Shown here: piece after piece, positions 8,726 through 17,042 of the stretch | How the letters are laid out: each line of letters begins with the position of its first letter | Position numbering within the stretch: the first letter of the stretch is position 1 | Assembly (NCBI GenBank): GCA_016200225.1 | Contig: JACQFD010000007.1 | Coordinates: forward strand, 1 to 64,000 | Source: Planctomycetota bacterium | GTDB lineage: Bacteria; Planctomycetota; UBA1135; JACQFD01 | Direction of reading: 5' to 3' | DNA: 64,000 bases | Notes under the pieces: generated by a model | Told to the model about the DNA's origin: nothing | The model's input: only the letters and a program-made list of their open reading frames with translations | Database searches by the model: none | Made by a program: the position numbers and the translations under genes

Positions 8726-10177
8726 CTATGGCTGAATCGTCGTCACGAGGGCGTCGGAGGAACTGAAACCCGTCCCCGACGGAGGCGCGCAACCCGTCCA
8801 ATACCAGATCGCCTGTTCATAAAACGTCTGGCCGACGAGCATGGGATCGATGATGAGCGGCACGGGCGATTCGCCAAACCCGACGGGATTGGAATCGATA
8901 TCCGCCCATAATAATTGCGTCGAATTGATAAGATCGAGGTGTACGAGAAAATTAAGACTAAAATAATCCGTGCCCGCGACATCGGCGACATCTGTTATAA
9001 GTATCAATCCGAGCGAACTCGGCGGCGCGTTGGTGCAAATCAAGCGAAAATCGACCGCGTTCACTTTGGGCGATTGATTCGCGGTCAAGTGTTGATAACC
9101 AAGACATCCGGGAGTTCCCGATCCGTAATTAGCAAGTCCAACCGGCGCGAGGCGCACTTCGGCCATGCCGACCGCTTCGGCCGATCCTCCGGCCGATGAT
9201 ACCAATCCTTTGTCAAACGTGAAGCCTCCGCCGCCCGACCCCTGTGAAAAGTATCGCATTTCGTCTTGAAACGTGTCGACGAAGAGCATCCCGTTTAGAT
9301 AACTACTATAAATTCCGGCAGTCAATACCCCCGGGCTCGTGGAATCCTGCCACATCGAATATACACTCCCGCTCATCGAGCCCGGATCGATCATGAATGC
9401 GTTCGCGTTCGGCTGCGGCACGGTCGATTGAAGCGCGACCAGAATATTACCATTCGGCCCGCGGCTCAACCGCGTTCCATTATAAAATCCGGAACCGCCA
9501 AGGCAGTATGTGTACACCAGCGGCGCGCCGACCACCTGCGTCCCCGCCCCGTTCAATTGAATTCTATAAATTCCGAACGTATTTCCGCACGGCGAAGCAT
9601 TCGGAAATGTTAAAATCCAGATCGACGCGGTCTGCGGCTCGTAAATCATATCATTAATCTGCCCCGTCGGCGTCGCGCTGAATCCGCCCGTACCCGCTGC
9701 ATTTAACACATCATGCGAAATATCGGAAGCATCCATATAACGGAGCGGATTCTGCGCAGTTCCATTGTTAAATAAATAAAAGATGCGGCCGTCGCCGATC
9801 GACGACATTTTCTTGATGCTCGCCGGCATATTTGTAAATTGAGTCCAGGTTCCATCGGCGTCGACTTTGATACAAGTACTGAACCCCGGGGCGCCCGTGG
9901 GATGTGCTGACATTATTAACTTTGCGCGATAGCCATCATATACAAACGACGTGTTCACCGACGGCCAGTCCGCCGTCAAGATTTGTTGTATCGCGCCGGT
10001 CGACGGATCGAGTCGCAGGAGCCCTGCGTTGGCAACGGGCGGCGTGGGGAGCGACGAACTTAATATAAATATATAGCCTTCGTGAAATTGCCCGCCCGGA
10101 GCGGCATAGAGAGCGCCGGCGGCGAAGAAATGAATGGACGCGATAACAGAAAAACCGGCGATGAGTTTTGTAAGCAT
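8726..10177 (-). CDS. Secreted beta-propeller-like protein with planctomycete-type C-terminal domain
   Basis: 483 residues from the ATG at 10177, which directly precedes a signal peptide (MLTKLIAGFSVIASIHFF, then Ala-rich). The frame also stays open to an ATG at 10297, but that would add 40 polar residues in front of the signal. The body (about 30-345) has repeated short segments such as 'LLRLDPSTGAIQQILTADW', typical of a beta-propeller. The last 133 residues (NYGSGTPGC... to CAPPSG...) form a separate domain also present at the C-terminus of the cytochrome protein at 20952-23783. Extracellular or cell-surface location is inferred. No catalytic residues are recognised. Confidence 0.75.
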   Translation of the reverse strand: MLTKLIAGFSVIASIHFFAAGALYAAPGGQFHEGYIFILSSSLPTPPVANAGLLRLDPSTGAIQQILTADWPSVNTSFVYDGYRAKLIMSAHPTGAPGFSTCIKVDADGTWTQFTNMPASIKKMSSIGDGRIFYLFNNGTAQNPLRYMDASDISHDVLNAAGTGGFSATPTGQINDMIYEPQTASIWILTFPNASPCGNTFGIYRIQLNGAGTQVVGAPLVYTYCLGGSGFYNGTRLSRGPNGNILVALQSTVPQPNANAFMIDPGSMSGSVYSMWQDSTSPGVLTAGIYSSYLNGMLFVDTFQDEMRYFSQGSGGGGFTFDKGLVSSAGGSAEAVGMAEVRLAPVGLANYGSGTPGCLGYQHLTANQSPKVNAVDFRLICTNAPPSSLGLILITDVADVAGTDYFSLNFLVHLDLINSTQLLWADIDSNPVGFGESPVPLIIDPMLVGQTFYEQAIWYWTGCAPPSGTGFSSSDALVTTIQP

Positions 10178-10359
10178 TGGTGTTGCAAGGATTCGAGACA
10201 GTCCCTCAATCAGGGTCCGCCCATGCCTGTTGCACGGTTTCTCAAACTCGCAAGCAACGCTCGCGTTCGGCAGCGCCTTCTTCTGTGTCAATTTCATGTC
10301 AACTCAAGTCAATTTGACATCAGCGACGCAACTTGCGTATGGTTAACGGGATATGCTGA

Positions 10360-10383
10360 CACCGGGTGACGAAAAACCCGGTG
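10360..10383 (-). terminator. Inverted repeat downstream of glyQS
   Basis: A seven-base stem CACCGGG / CCCGGTG with a ten-base loop holding an A5 run (T5 on the minus strand) lies about 20 bases past the stop of the glycyl-tRNA synthetase gene. It has no T-run after the stem, so it is only a weak candidate terminator. The rest of 10178-10404 holds nothing else I recognise. Confidence 0.35.
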
Positions 10384-10404
10384 CGGCACGTCGTCTAGTG
10401 CGCG

Positions 10405-11895
10405 CTATCCCACCGAATCCACGCGCTTCCAATCTCGAATCTTAGCATCCAGCGCCGCGCGCAATTCGCCCGTCTTGACGCGATCCTGAATGAGCGTGTC
10501 GCGGTCGCGAAGCGTAACTGTATCATCCTGCATCGTCTGCCCGTCGACGGTGATGCAAAACGGCGTGCCGATTTCGTCCTGCCGCGCGTAGCGTTTGCCG
10601 ATGCTCGCGTTGGCTTCGATAACTGTAGCAAAATTCGCGCGCAGTTCTTTTTCGATTTCGGAAGCCTTCTCGGGCATGCCTTCTTTCTTGACAAGCGGAA
10701 ACACCGCGGCCGTCACGGGCGCGATTTTTGGATGTAAATGAAGCACGACGCGCGCTTCGTCTTTAACTGTAGTTTCCTCGTACGCGTCTACAATAAACGT
10801 CAGCGCCGCGCGGTCGATGCCGGCGGCGGGTTCGATGACGTGCGGCACGTAGCGCGTTTTTGATTCTTCGTCGAAAAATGACAAATCCTTGCCGCTGTGC
10901 TGCGCGTGTTGTTTTAAGTCAAAATCCGTACGGTTCGCGATGCCCTCGAGCTCGCCCCAGCCGAATGGATATTGATATTCGACGTCCGAGCAGCCGCTCG
11001 AATAATGCGCGAGTTCGTCTTTCGCGTGATCGCGCAATCTTAATTTTGACGGGCGCACGCCAAATTTGGAATACCACGCGAATCGTTCCTTTCGCCAGTA
11101 ATCGAACCATTTTTCGCCGTCGGCGGGCGGCACGAAAAATTCCATTTCGCCCTGCTCGAACTCGCGCGTCCGGAATACAAAGTTTCCGGGGGTGATTTCA
11201 TTACGAAACGATTTGCCGATTTGTGCAATACCGAACGGCGGCTTCTTGCGCGACGAATTTAATACATTGACGAAATTCGTAAAAATTCCCTGCGCCGTCT
11301 CCGGACGTAAATAAACGCGCGCCGCGTCCTCGACGACGGCGCCGAGAAACGTCTGAAACATTAAATTAAATCTTCGCGGCGGCGTGAGCGCGCCCTCGCA
11401 CTCGGGACATTTTTTTGTAGCGAGCATCGCGCGCGCCTCCGACTCCTCCATCGGCGCGCCCGTCTCGGGATGCAACCACGCGCCGTTCGCACTTTGGTAA
11501 GGAACGCCGATGTGGTCGGCGCGAAAACGTTTCTTACATTTCGTGCAATCGACGAGCGGATCGGAAAAGTTAGCAACGTGCCCCGACGCCTCCCAAACGC
11601 GCGGATGCTGCAAAATCGCCGAATCGAGACCGACAACGTCGTCGCGCTCGCGCACCATCGCGCGCCACCACGCATCGCGCACGTTGCGCTTCAACTCGAC
11701 GCCGAGCGGGCCGAAATCCCAACACGAGTTGAGCCCGCCGTAAATTTCACTCGCGGGATACACGAATCCGCGCCGCTTGCAGAGCGACACGACTTTTTCC
11801 ATCAGGCCGATGGGTTGGGGAGGAGCTGCCACAGCGTTGTCCGTTTTAGATGAATTGTGGGCGGAGAGGTTGGCGAAATGTAACCGCCAACGCAA
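10405..11895 (-). CDS. glyQS: Glycyl-tRNA synthetase (alpha2, single-chain type)
   Basis: Charges tRNA-Gly with glycine in the cytoplasm. A class II synthetase of the single-polypeptide type (not GlyQ plus GlyS). The N-terminal 'LCKRRGFVYPASEIYGG' and 'WDFGPLGVELKRNV' are diagnostic. A four-Cys zinc-type insert follows (CTKCKKR... CPEC). Motif 2 is 'FRNEITPGNFVFRTREF', and motif 3 lies around 'GIDRAALTFI'. The C-terminal anticodon-binding domain begins near 'VFPLVKKEGMPEKASEI'. The frame is open to 11895, but the Met at 11802 (MEKVVSLCKRRGF) is the usual family start and equally likely. Repeat copy 1 lies only 56 bases upstream of the ORF end. Confidence 0.96.
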   Translation of the reverse strand: MRWRLHFANLSAHNSSKTDNAVAAPPQPIGLMEKVVSLCKRRGFVYPASEIYGGLNSCWDFGPLGVELKRNVRDAWWRAMVRERDDVVGLDSAILQHPRVWEASGHVANFSDPLVDCTKCKKRFRADHIGVPYQSANGAWLHPETGAPMEESEARAMLATKKCPECEGALTPPRRFNLMFQTFLGAVVEDAARVYLRPETAQGIFTNFVNVLNSSRKKPPFGIAQIGKSFRNEITPGNFVFRTREFEQGEMEFFVPPADGEKWFDYWRKERFAWYSKFGVRPSKLRLRDHAKDELAHYSSGCSDVEYQYPFGWGELEGIANRTDFDLKQHAQHSGKDLSFFDEESKTRYVPHVIEPAAGIDRAALTFIVDAYEETTVKDEARVVLHLHPKIAPVTAAVFPLVKKEGMPEKASEIEKELRANFATVIEANASIGKRYARQDEIGTPFCITVDGQTMQDDTVTLRDRDTLIQDRVKTGELRAALDAKIRDWKRVDSVG

Positions 11896-11950
11896 GCACG
11901 GCGCGCCGTTGAAACATTTGTCCGACCGTTATGAACGCGTCGTCCTTGCA

Positions 11951-12005
11951 TCGGCCACTCTCTCGCGGCTCCTTCGAAATGTGATATCGATACTTCGGGC
12001 GACGA
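11951..12005 (-). repeat. Direct repeat copy 1 (55 bp, 3' end of the 17.0 kb gene)
   Basis: Matches bases 17050-17104 with six differences and no gap. On the minus strand it encodes 'ISHFEGAAREWP', a diverged copy of the C-terminus of the small membrane protein at 17043-17570. It is the outermost and most decayed of three copies in the same orientation, and it marks the glyQS-side edge of the 12-17 kb island. Confidence 0.85.
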
Positions 12006-12034
12006 GTCTGCCACGGGCCGCGAACATTTGATAA

Positions 12035-13261
12035 TTATTCCCAAAGACAGCCGACCGGAAGTGCGTGGAACTTTTCGCCAAAGGGAAGTGGTTCGTTTCC
12101 CGTGTAAATGATAATTCCTCGCACGAATCTATCTTTAGCGTGTTCGGCCAACGATTGGAGGCCGCTGAAATCTAAACTATTTCCGGAACTGCCCGACTTG
12201 ATCTCAATACCTACGATGTCTCCATTTCTGCCCTCGAGCACGAGATCCACTTCGCTGCCCGCATCCGTTCGAAAATGAAAGAGCCCGGGTCGAGCGGAGT
12301 GCCAACTCGATTGTTTCATAATCTCCATGACTACAAAAGATTCGAAGAGTGAACCCATGGCCATGCGATCCTTCAACAGGCGTTCCTTGTCGAGTCTAAG
12401 AAGCGTGGCCGCAAGCCCGGTGTCCACCAAATGCACCTTCGCGGCTCGCGCCATGCGTTTGCCCCGATTCACGGCCCAGTGGGGAAGTCGTATAATTAAG
12501 AATGTCGCCTCGAGCAGCGAAAAGTAACGTTTGAGCGTTGTCTGCGGCAGGCTGACCGTCCGCGCCACATCGGCAAAATTTAATAATCCGCCAGCCCGGC
12601 TTGCCAAGCACTCCATGAGGCGCGGCATCGAGCCGATGTCGTCGACGCGCGCCAGATCGCGCACGTCGCGCTGAAGTATTGTTATTAAGTAGGATTCAAA
12701 CCACATTTGTTGCCGTGAGAAATCGTTACGTTCCTGAACTTCCGGGAATCCTCCGCAAAGCAGGCGATCTATAATATTCGCCGTTGGAATCGCGCGGTTC
12801 CATGGAAGTGAATCCTTCGAAAACACAATATCCAGAAACGTCTCGCGTTTCCCGGCGATCTCGCCTTGCGACAGAGGCCATAAGTTAAGAATTTCCATCC
12901 GCCCTGCCAACGAATCCGAACGCGTCGGCACCATCAAGGCGTTGGCGGAACCCGTCAGTAGAAAGCGGCCGGGCGCGGGCTTGGAGTCGACTGATTGTTT
13001 AATTGCCCGGAAGAGTTCGGGAACTCGCTGTACCTCGTCCAGCGCTACGGGAGTTTCGAGTTGTGTAATGAATTGGCTGGGATCGCTCTGGGCGGCCGAG
13101 AATGCGGCCGCATGATCGAAAGTTATGTATCTCCAGGCACGTTTCTCAGCGATGGCGCGGACGATTGTGCTTTTTCCTGATTGCCGCGGACCGTGAAGCA
13201 GGACAACGCGACTGTCTGTAAGTGATTCCTCAACACGTTGTTGTGTCCATCGAGAGTACAT
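12035..13261 (-). CDS. AAA ATPase with DUF4143 C-terminal domain
   Basis: A 408-residue protein: Walker A GPRQSGKST at about 24-32, Walker B-like 'VALDEVQRVPELF' near 72-84, a sensor region 'FLLTGSANALM', a winged-helix-like middle (about 210-260), and a C-terminal DUF4143 region. The last part has 'SEVDLVLE...GIEIKSG' (about 333-357), which resembles a PD-(D/E)xK nuclease core. Such ATPases are widespread, often patchily distributed and horizontally moved. Their cellular role is not settled. The gene is alone between repeat copies 1 and 2, so it looks like the cargo of one insertion. Confidence 0.9.
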   Translation of the reverse strand: MYSRWTQQRVEESLTDSRVVLLHGPRQSGKSTIVRAIAEKRAWRYITFDHAAAFSAAQSDPSQFITQLETPVALDEVQRVPELFRAIKQSVDSKPAPGRFLLTGSANALMVPTRSDSLAGRMEILNLWPLSQGEIAGKRETFLDIVFSKDSLPWNRAIPTANIIDRLLCGGFPEVQERNDFSRQQMWFESYLITILQRDVRDLARVDDIGSMPRLMECLASRAGGLLNFADVARTVSLPQTTLKRYFSLLEATFLIIRLPHWAVNRGKRMARAAKVHLVDTGLAATLLRLDKERLLKDRMAMGSLFESFVVMEIMKQSSWHSARPGLFHFRTDAGSEVDLVLEGRNGDIVGIEIKSGSSGNSLDFSGLQSLAEHAKDRFVRGIIIYTGNEPLPFGEKFHALPVGCLWE

Positions 13262-13338
13262 GGTTATCCATTGTAACCACGAACTGGATGAATTTCAGCC
13301 AGAAACCGGTTGTGGTCCAGCCGGGTCAAAACACGGCT

Positions 13339-13460
13339 TACTTCGGCCACTCTCTCGCGGCTTCCTCGAAATGTAATATCGATTCTTCGAGCGATGCGAT
13401 CGCTTCGGGGCGGTGGCCGTCGGTTGCCGCGGACCAGGCGCGGTAGATGAGGCGTTCGCC
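13339..13460 (-). repeat. Direct repeat copy 2 (122 bp, 3' end of the 17.0 kb gene)
   Basis: Aligns without gaps to 17047-17168 with three mismatches. On the minus strand it encodes the last 40 residues of the small membrane protein (from GERLIYRAWSAATD to AREWPK) and ends in its own TAA at almost the same place as the intact gene. It begins abruptly in mid-gene, so it is a 5'-truncated gene copy. It separates the ATPase module from the two secreted-protein genes. Confidence 0.93.
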
Positions 13461-13625
13461 TAAAATTCAGTTTACTTAATGAAATGGTAGATTGACAAAA
13501 TTAGACATTCGGACATGCTGGGGGCATCAGTCACCGCGTCGATCTTGTTTCGATCCGGGAACTTTTTGGAGATTCCAATGACCCAGCTTGACACTCGAAG
13601 GACCATCACGTTGGCCCAGAGCTTG

Positions 13626-13639
13626 CTCTCTCTCTCTCT
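13626..13639 (+). repeat. (CT)7 dinucleotide tract
   Basis: Seven perfect CT units just upstream of the FG-GAP gene. Loss of one unit would join the upstream short frame that starts at the ATG 13578 to the FG-GAP reading frame. This makes the tract a candidate slipped-strand switch or the site of a frameshift. Confidence 0.6.
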
Positions 13640-13675
13640 GCCCGTAATCTTTCATTATTAAACACGAGCACAGTT

Positions 13676-15427
13676 GTGATTGCCGTGCTTGTTTCGCAGG
13701 GGCGTATGGGCTTCGCACAATCCTACTCCTACTCGCCTCCGAACGCGGCCGATTTTTCAGCGAACGATGTTCAACGCTCGGCAGATAAAGATACTTCGGG
13801 AAATATTAATTATAAGTCGCAACAAGACGGAGCCTTCGGGTGTAGGATCGCCGCAGGGAAGCTAAACGGCCAGGGTCCCACAGACCCGATGGACGCCATT
13901 GTTGCGGCGACCAATGAACTCTCGAACGCCACTGGAGGTCCCTACTCCAAGAATGGTTATGTTTACACATTCCACAGCACTTCATCGCAGAAGTTAACGG
14001 ATAATCCAAAGCAACTTATCCCAGGAGGTTTCGAGACGTCGCAGAAGTGCGGAAATCTTGGCCTTGCATCGGGAATGATGGTGTCCGCGAACAGTAATGA
14101 AACGATTTTTGCGAGCGCATATCGTAGGGATTTGGCCACATCCGGCGACGATGTTGGAGCGGTTGATGTGTATAATTTTGCCTCGTCGACTCCCGCCAGC
14201 CCGGTTTTTGTTCTAACACCTCCCTTATTGAATGGCACAATTGACTCGACGCAGTACTTCGGCTACATGATCGAAGTCGCCGACATCAATCAGGACGGCT
14301 GCATGGACGTGATCATCGCGGCGCAGGGCGCAAACCGTGTTTACATATTCTGGGGTCAAGCTACAAATACCTACGGCATATCGGGCGACAATAATAACAA
14401 CTTGATCACCGTCATTGAGGGTCCAACCCAGACCGGTGGAGCATTGAACGGGGTTTTCGGCTCGTCCATCGCGGTCGTGAACGTGGACGGCAACGACGCG
14501 CTCCCGGACCTTCTCGTTGGAGACCCTCATTACAGTGCCGGATCCGGCCGCGGACTCGAGGGAAAAGTCTATTTATATAAAGGAGCGACGCTTGCCTACA
14601 ACCCAAACATGCCAAACCAGACGCAGAAAGTTAAGATTCTTCCGGTAGGGCCGGATCAAACGTTTGCCTGTCCTGCGCCCGCCGACGGGACGACAAACAA
14701 CAGCACCTTTCAATTCGGTTTTTATTTATGGATGGCGGACGTCAACGGCGATGGCCTTGCAGACTTATTGATTCACGGCGAGGGCGCGACGTGGCCGGGG
14801 ACGAACAATGGAGGCACCGCGCTGGGGACCAACGCATCCGCCACCGCCGAAACGGGGGTGGGAGTTCTCTATATTTATTATAATCAGGGCACCGCGATCA
14901 CCGCGGCGTCGTTTGCATCGAGTCCCGATCGCCAGCTATATTCTCCAAAGCCGCAGATCGCCGTCCGTTTTTCAAAGAATCTGATTGTCACAAAGTGGAA
15001 GAATCTCGACAACCTCGATGCACAGAACAATCCAATCGAGGAGGACGCGATCATTCTGTCGGAACCGGAGACTGATTACATATACTCGCCGGCAGGCCAC
15101 CCCGTGACGGTGCCGAAGGCGGGCACCATCATGCTATATTTCTGTTCGGCGATCTCGGCGCTATCGCCCGGTTCTGTAGTGTCGTTGAAACCCTCGTGGC
15201 AGAAGTATAACACTTATATGGATTTTTCGACGTTGCCGGCCTCCACCCACGGACCACAGGAAGACGAACTCTTCGGCCGCTGGATGGTGACGGGAAACTT
15301 CGGCGGAAACGCGGGATCGGCCCGCCAGTTTTTAGTTACATCAAGCGGAAGGCCGTGTCCGGATCCGCATGTAAGCACAAGCGCCCTCACGGGTGCCGGC
15401 GCATCGGCTCAATTTAAGCAGAATTAA
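13676..15427 (+). CDS. Secreted FG-GAP (integrin alpha-like) repeat protein
   Basis: A 583-residue protein with FG-GAP-type Ca-binding repeats: 'YFGYMIEVADINQDGCMDVI' (about 197-216), 'FGSSIAVVNVDGNDALPDLLVGDP' (about 261-284) and 'FGFYLWMADVNGDGLADLLI' (about 348-367). These loops fold as a beta-propeller in surface adhesins and secreted proteins. From the GTG at 13676 the N-terminus (ending GFAQS) is a poor signal peptide. The frame is open back to 13592, and a better leader starts in another frame at 13578, across the (CT)7 tract. The start is therefore uncertain. The stop is followed after seven bases by AAGGG-spaced initiation of the next gene, so the two are co-expressed. Confidence 0.8.
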   Translation: MIAVLVSQGRMGFAQSYSYSPPNAADFSANDVQRSADKDTSGNINYKSQQDGAFGCRIAAGKLNGQGPTDPMDAIVAATNELSNATGGPYSKNGYVYTFHSTSSQKLTDNPKQLIPGGFETSQKCGNLGLASGMMVSANSNETIFASAYRRDLATSGDDVGAVDVYNFASSTPASPVFVLTPPLLNGTIDSTQYFGYMIEVADINQDGCMDVIIAAQGANRVYIFWGQATNTYGISGDNNNNLITVIEGPTQTGGALNGVFGSSIAVVNVDGNDALPDLLVGDPHYSAGSGRGLEGKVYLYKGATLAYNPNMPNQTQKVKILPVGPDQTFACPAPADGTTNNSTFQFGFYLWMADVNGDGLADLLIHGEGATWPGTNNGGTALGTNASATAETGVGVLYIYYNQGTAITAASFASSPDRQLYSPKPQIAVRFSKNLIVTKWKNLDNLDAQNNPIEEDAIILSEPETDYIYSPAGHPVTVPKAGTIMLYFCSAISALSPGSVVSLKPSWQKYNTYMDFSTLPASTHGPQEDELFGRWMVTGNFGGNAGSARQFLVTSSGRPCPDPHVSTSALTGAGASAQFKQN

Positions 15428-15430
15428 GGG
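15426..15430 (+). promoter_or_regulatory. Shine-Dalgarno AAGGG deciding the start at 15438
   Basis: AAGGG lies seven bases ahead of the ATG at 15438, at the stop codon of the FG-GAP gene. It favours 15438 over an in-frame ATG at 15393, and the protein then begins with a clean signal peptide. Confidence 0.6.
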
Positions 15431-15437
15431 TGCGAAC

Positions 15438-17036
15438 ATGAAACTCAATGCCATGGCGACATTGGCCGCGGGGCTTCTGTATTTTTCGTGCTTTCCGTTC
15501 TCGGGAAACTGTAATGCGCAGGTGCAGGACCAAGTATTCGTGACCGCGCTCGGATCCGGATCGTTATATTATCATCCGCTGCTCCTGCGATTTGATCGAA
15601 AATTACATTTAATCGGACAGGTCGACTTTACAAGTACCGGAGCCACGGGCTGGGGAGATGGCCAGAATTTCGCCATCACCCCGTCGGGTCGCATTTGGAT
15701 TCAAACGGGATGTCCGCTCGGATGTCTCGGTTTATTGTATAATTCCGGCACTCTCATCGGTACTATTCCACAGGCAGGTACCGTCTACGCCCTTGTCGCC
15801 GACAAATTCAACAATGCCTTCGTCGTTTCAACACAGTCGGGGGGTCAGACGGGGCCATTCCGAAAGGTAAATATTCACGGCCAGATCGTGTTTACCAATT
15901 CGACAAGCACCGCCGGATTTGCACAAGGATACCCTTACAATCGATTGGCAATTACGCCGGATGGAACTGTTTGGCTCGGCGGACATCACTTTGTTTCTTC
16001 TGCGGAACACCCTCGATTGGTAAAGCTGAATCCCCAGAACGGCAATATTCTCGCGACGCAGGAATTGAACTGGGGCCTGGGTTCAGGAGGGACGTCGTTT
16101 GTACATATAGCTGCATCTCCGCTTAATAACGTTCTCATTGAGTCGAATGGATTAGTGTCCGCCGCGCCAAACCAGTCCGCCTATGAATTTGACGAAATGG
16201 ACGGAGCAAATATATCTAATAGCTTTCAGTGGACAAAAGGCCTCTCAAATTTGAGCTGCATCGTTGACGCTAATAATAAATATTACATGTCGATCGGAGA
16301 TACTTTGGGATTGGTCGCACACCAGATTGTAAGAATCGACCCGGCAACGGGCGTTGTTGAACAATCATGGGAACTCAAACAGTCCTCCTCCACGCATATT
16401 CCATTTATTTGTCTGGGACCGACCGGCGAGGAAATCTATGCGATTCGACAGGACCTTATTAGTAACAATCCGCCAAGCTATAAGAGGCAGCTTGTGAAAC
16501 TCAGCCTCGTAACAGGTCAAATGTCATGGATCGACTTGACGCCAACCTATCTTGATAGTAGTACTACAACGCTCGCCAACGGCGATCCCTCCGGGTACGT
16601 CCTCGCCAATTGCGTCGATCCGGATGGCGACAACGACGGAGACGGTTATACGAATAAGCAGGAAATCCTGGCGGGCTACAATCCATTCGATGCGTCCAGC
16701 CATCCCGGCGGCCCGAAAGTTTATATTTCATACGACAAGACTCAAGGTAACGCGCTCGTTCTCACGTACGTCGATCCCGATGGCATCCTGAATCCCGGCG
16801 GGCTCGATCTGAATACTTTTTCGTTATATGCTTATAGTCCCATCTACGGCGGCGGCGATATCTTCTGGGATGCCGCCGGATACCTCACCGCGATTAACTT
16901 TTCACCCGATGGTACAAAAGTCGACCTAGTTTATGGAAATTTACAATTACCCGCCGGGCTTGGGTATGAACTGACTGCCTCGATTTTCGATCTTTCGGGC
17001 GCGTACGCGTGGGACTGGCACTTCACGCCGCAGTAG
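15438..17036 (+). CDS. Secreted beta-propeller protein with EF-hand/TSP3-like motif
   Basis: 532 residues. A signal peptide (MKLNAMATLAAGLLYFSCF, then GNCNAQ) precedes a repetitive all-beta body with short recurring elements such as 'FAITPSGRIWIQTG', 'LAITPDGTVWLGG' and 'KLNPQNGNILATQEL', typical of an NHL/SMP30-like propeller. An acidic Ca-binding segment 'DPDGDNDGDGYTNKQE' (about 394-409) is followed by a 107-residue Ig-like C-terminal domain. Exported and probably surface-associated. It shares its layout, not its C-terminal domain, with the protein at 8726-10177. Codon use is visibly more AT-tolerant than in the neighbouring housekeeping genes, consistent with the island being foreign. Confidence 0.8.
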   Translation: MKLNAMATLAAGLLYFSCFPFSGNCNAQVQDQVFVTALGSGSLYYHPLLLRFDRKLHLIGQVDFTSTGATGWGDGQNFAITPSGRIWIQTGCPLGCLGLLYNSGTLIGTIPQAGTVYALVADKFNNAFVVSTQSGGQTGPFRKVNIHGQIVFTNSTSTAGFAQGYPYNRLAITPDGTVWLGGHHFVSSAEHPRLVKLNPQNGNILATQELNWGLGSGGTSFVHIAASPLNNVLIESNGLVSAAPNQSAYEFDEMDGANISNSFQWTKGLSNLSCIVDANNKYYMSIGDTLGLVAHQIVRIDPATGVVEQSWELKQSSSTHIPFICLGPTGEEIYAIRQDLISNNPPSYKRQLVKLSLVTGQMSWIDLTPTYLDSSTTTLANGDPSGYVLANCVDPDGDNDGDGYTNKQEILAGYNPFDASSHPGGPKVYISYDKTQGNALVLTYVDPDGILNPGGLDLNTFSLYAYSPIYGGGDIFWDAAGYLTAINFSPDGTKVDLVYGNLQLPAGLGYELTASIFDLSGAYAWDWHFTPQ

Positions 17037-17042
17037 TAATTT

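Larger units (their letters stand above)
13262..13675. other. Intergenic stretch of 414 bases with repeat copy 2 and a CT tract
   Basis: It holds repeat copy 2 (13339-13460), a short AT-rich spacer, and a (CT)7 tract at 13626-13639 immediately ahead of the FG-GAP gene. A short frame from an ATG at 13578 (MTQLDTRRTITL, then Leu/Ser-rich) runs through the CT tract and stops at a TAA near 13660. Nothing else is recognised. Confidence 0.6.
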
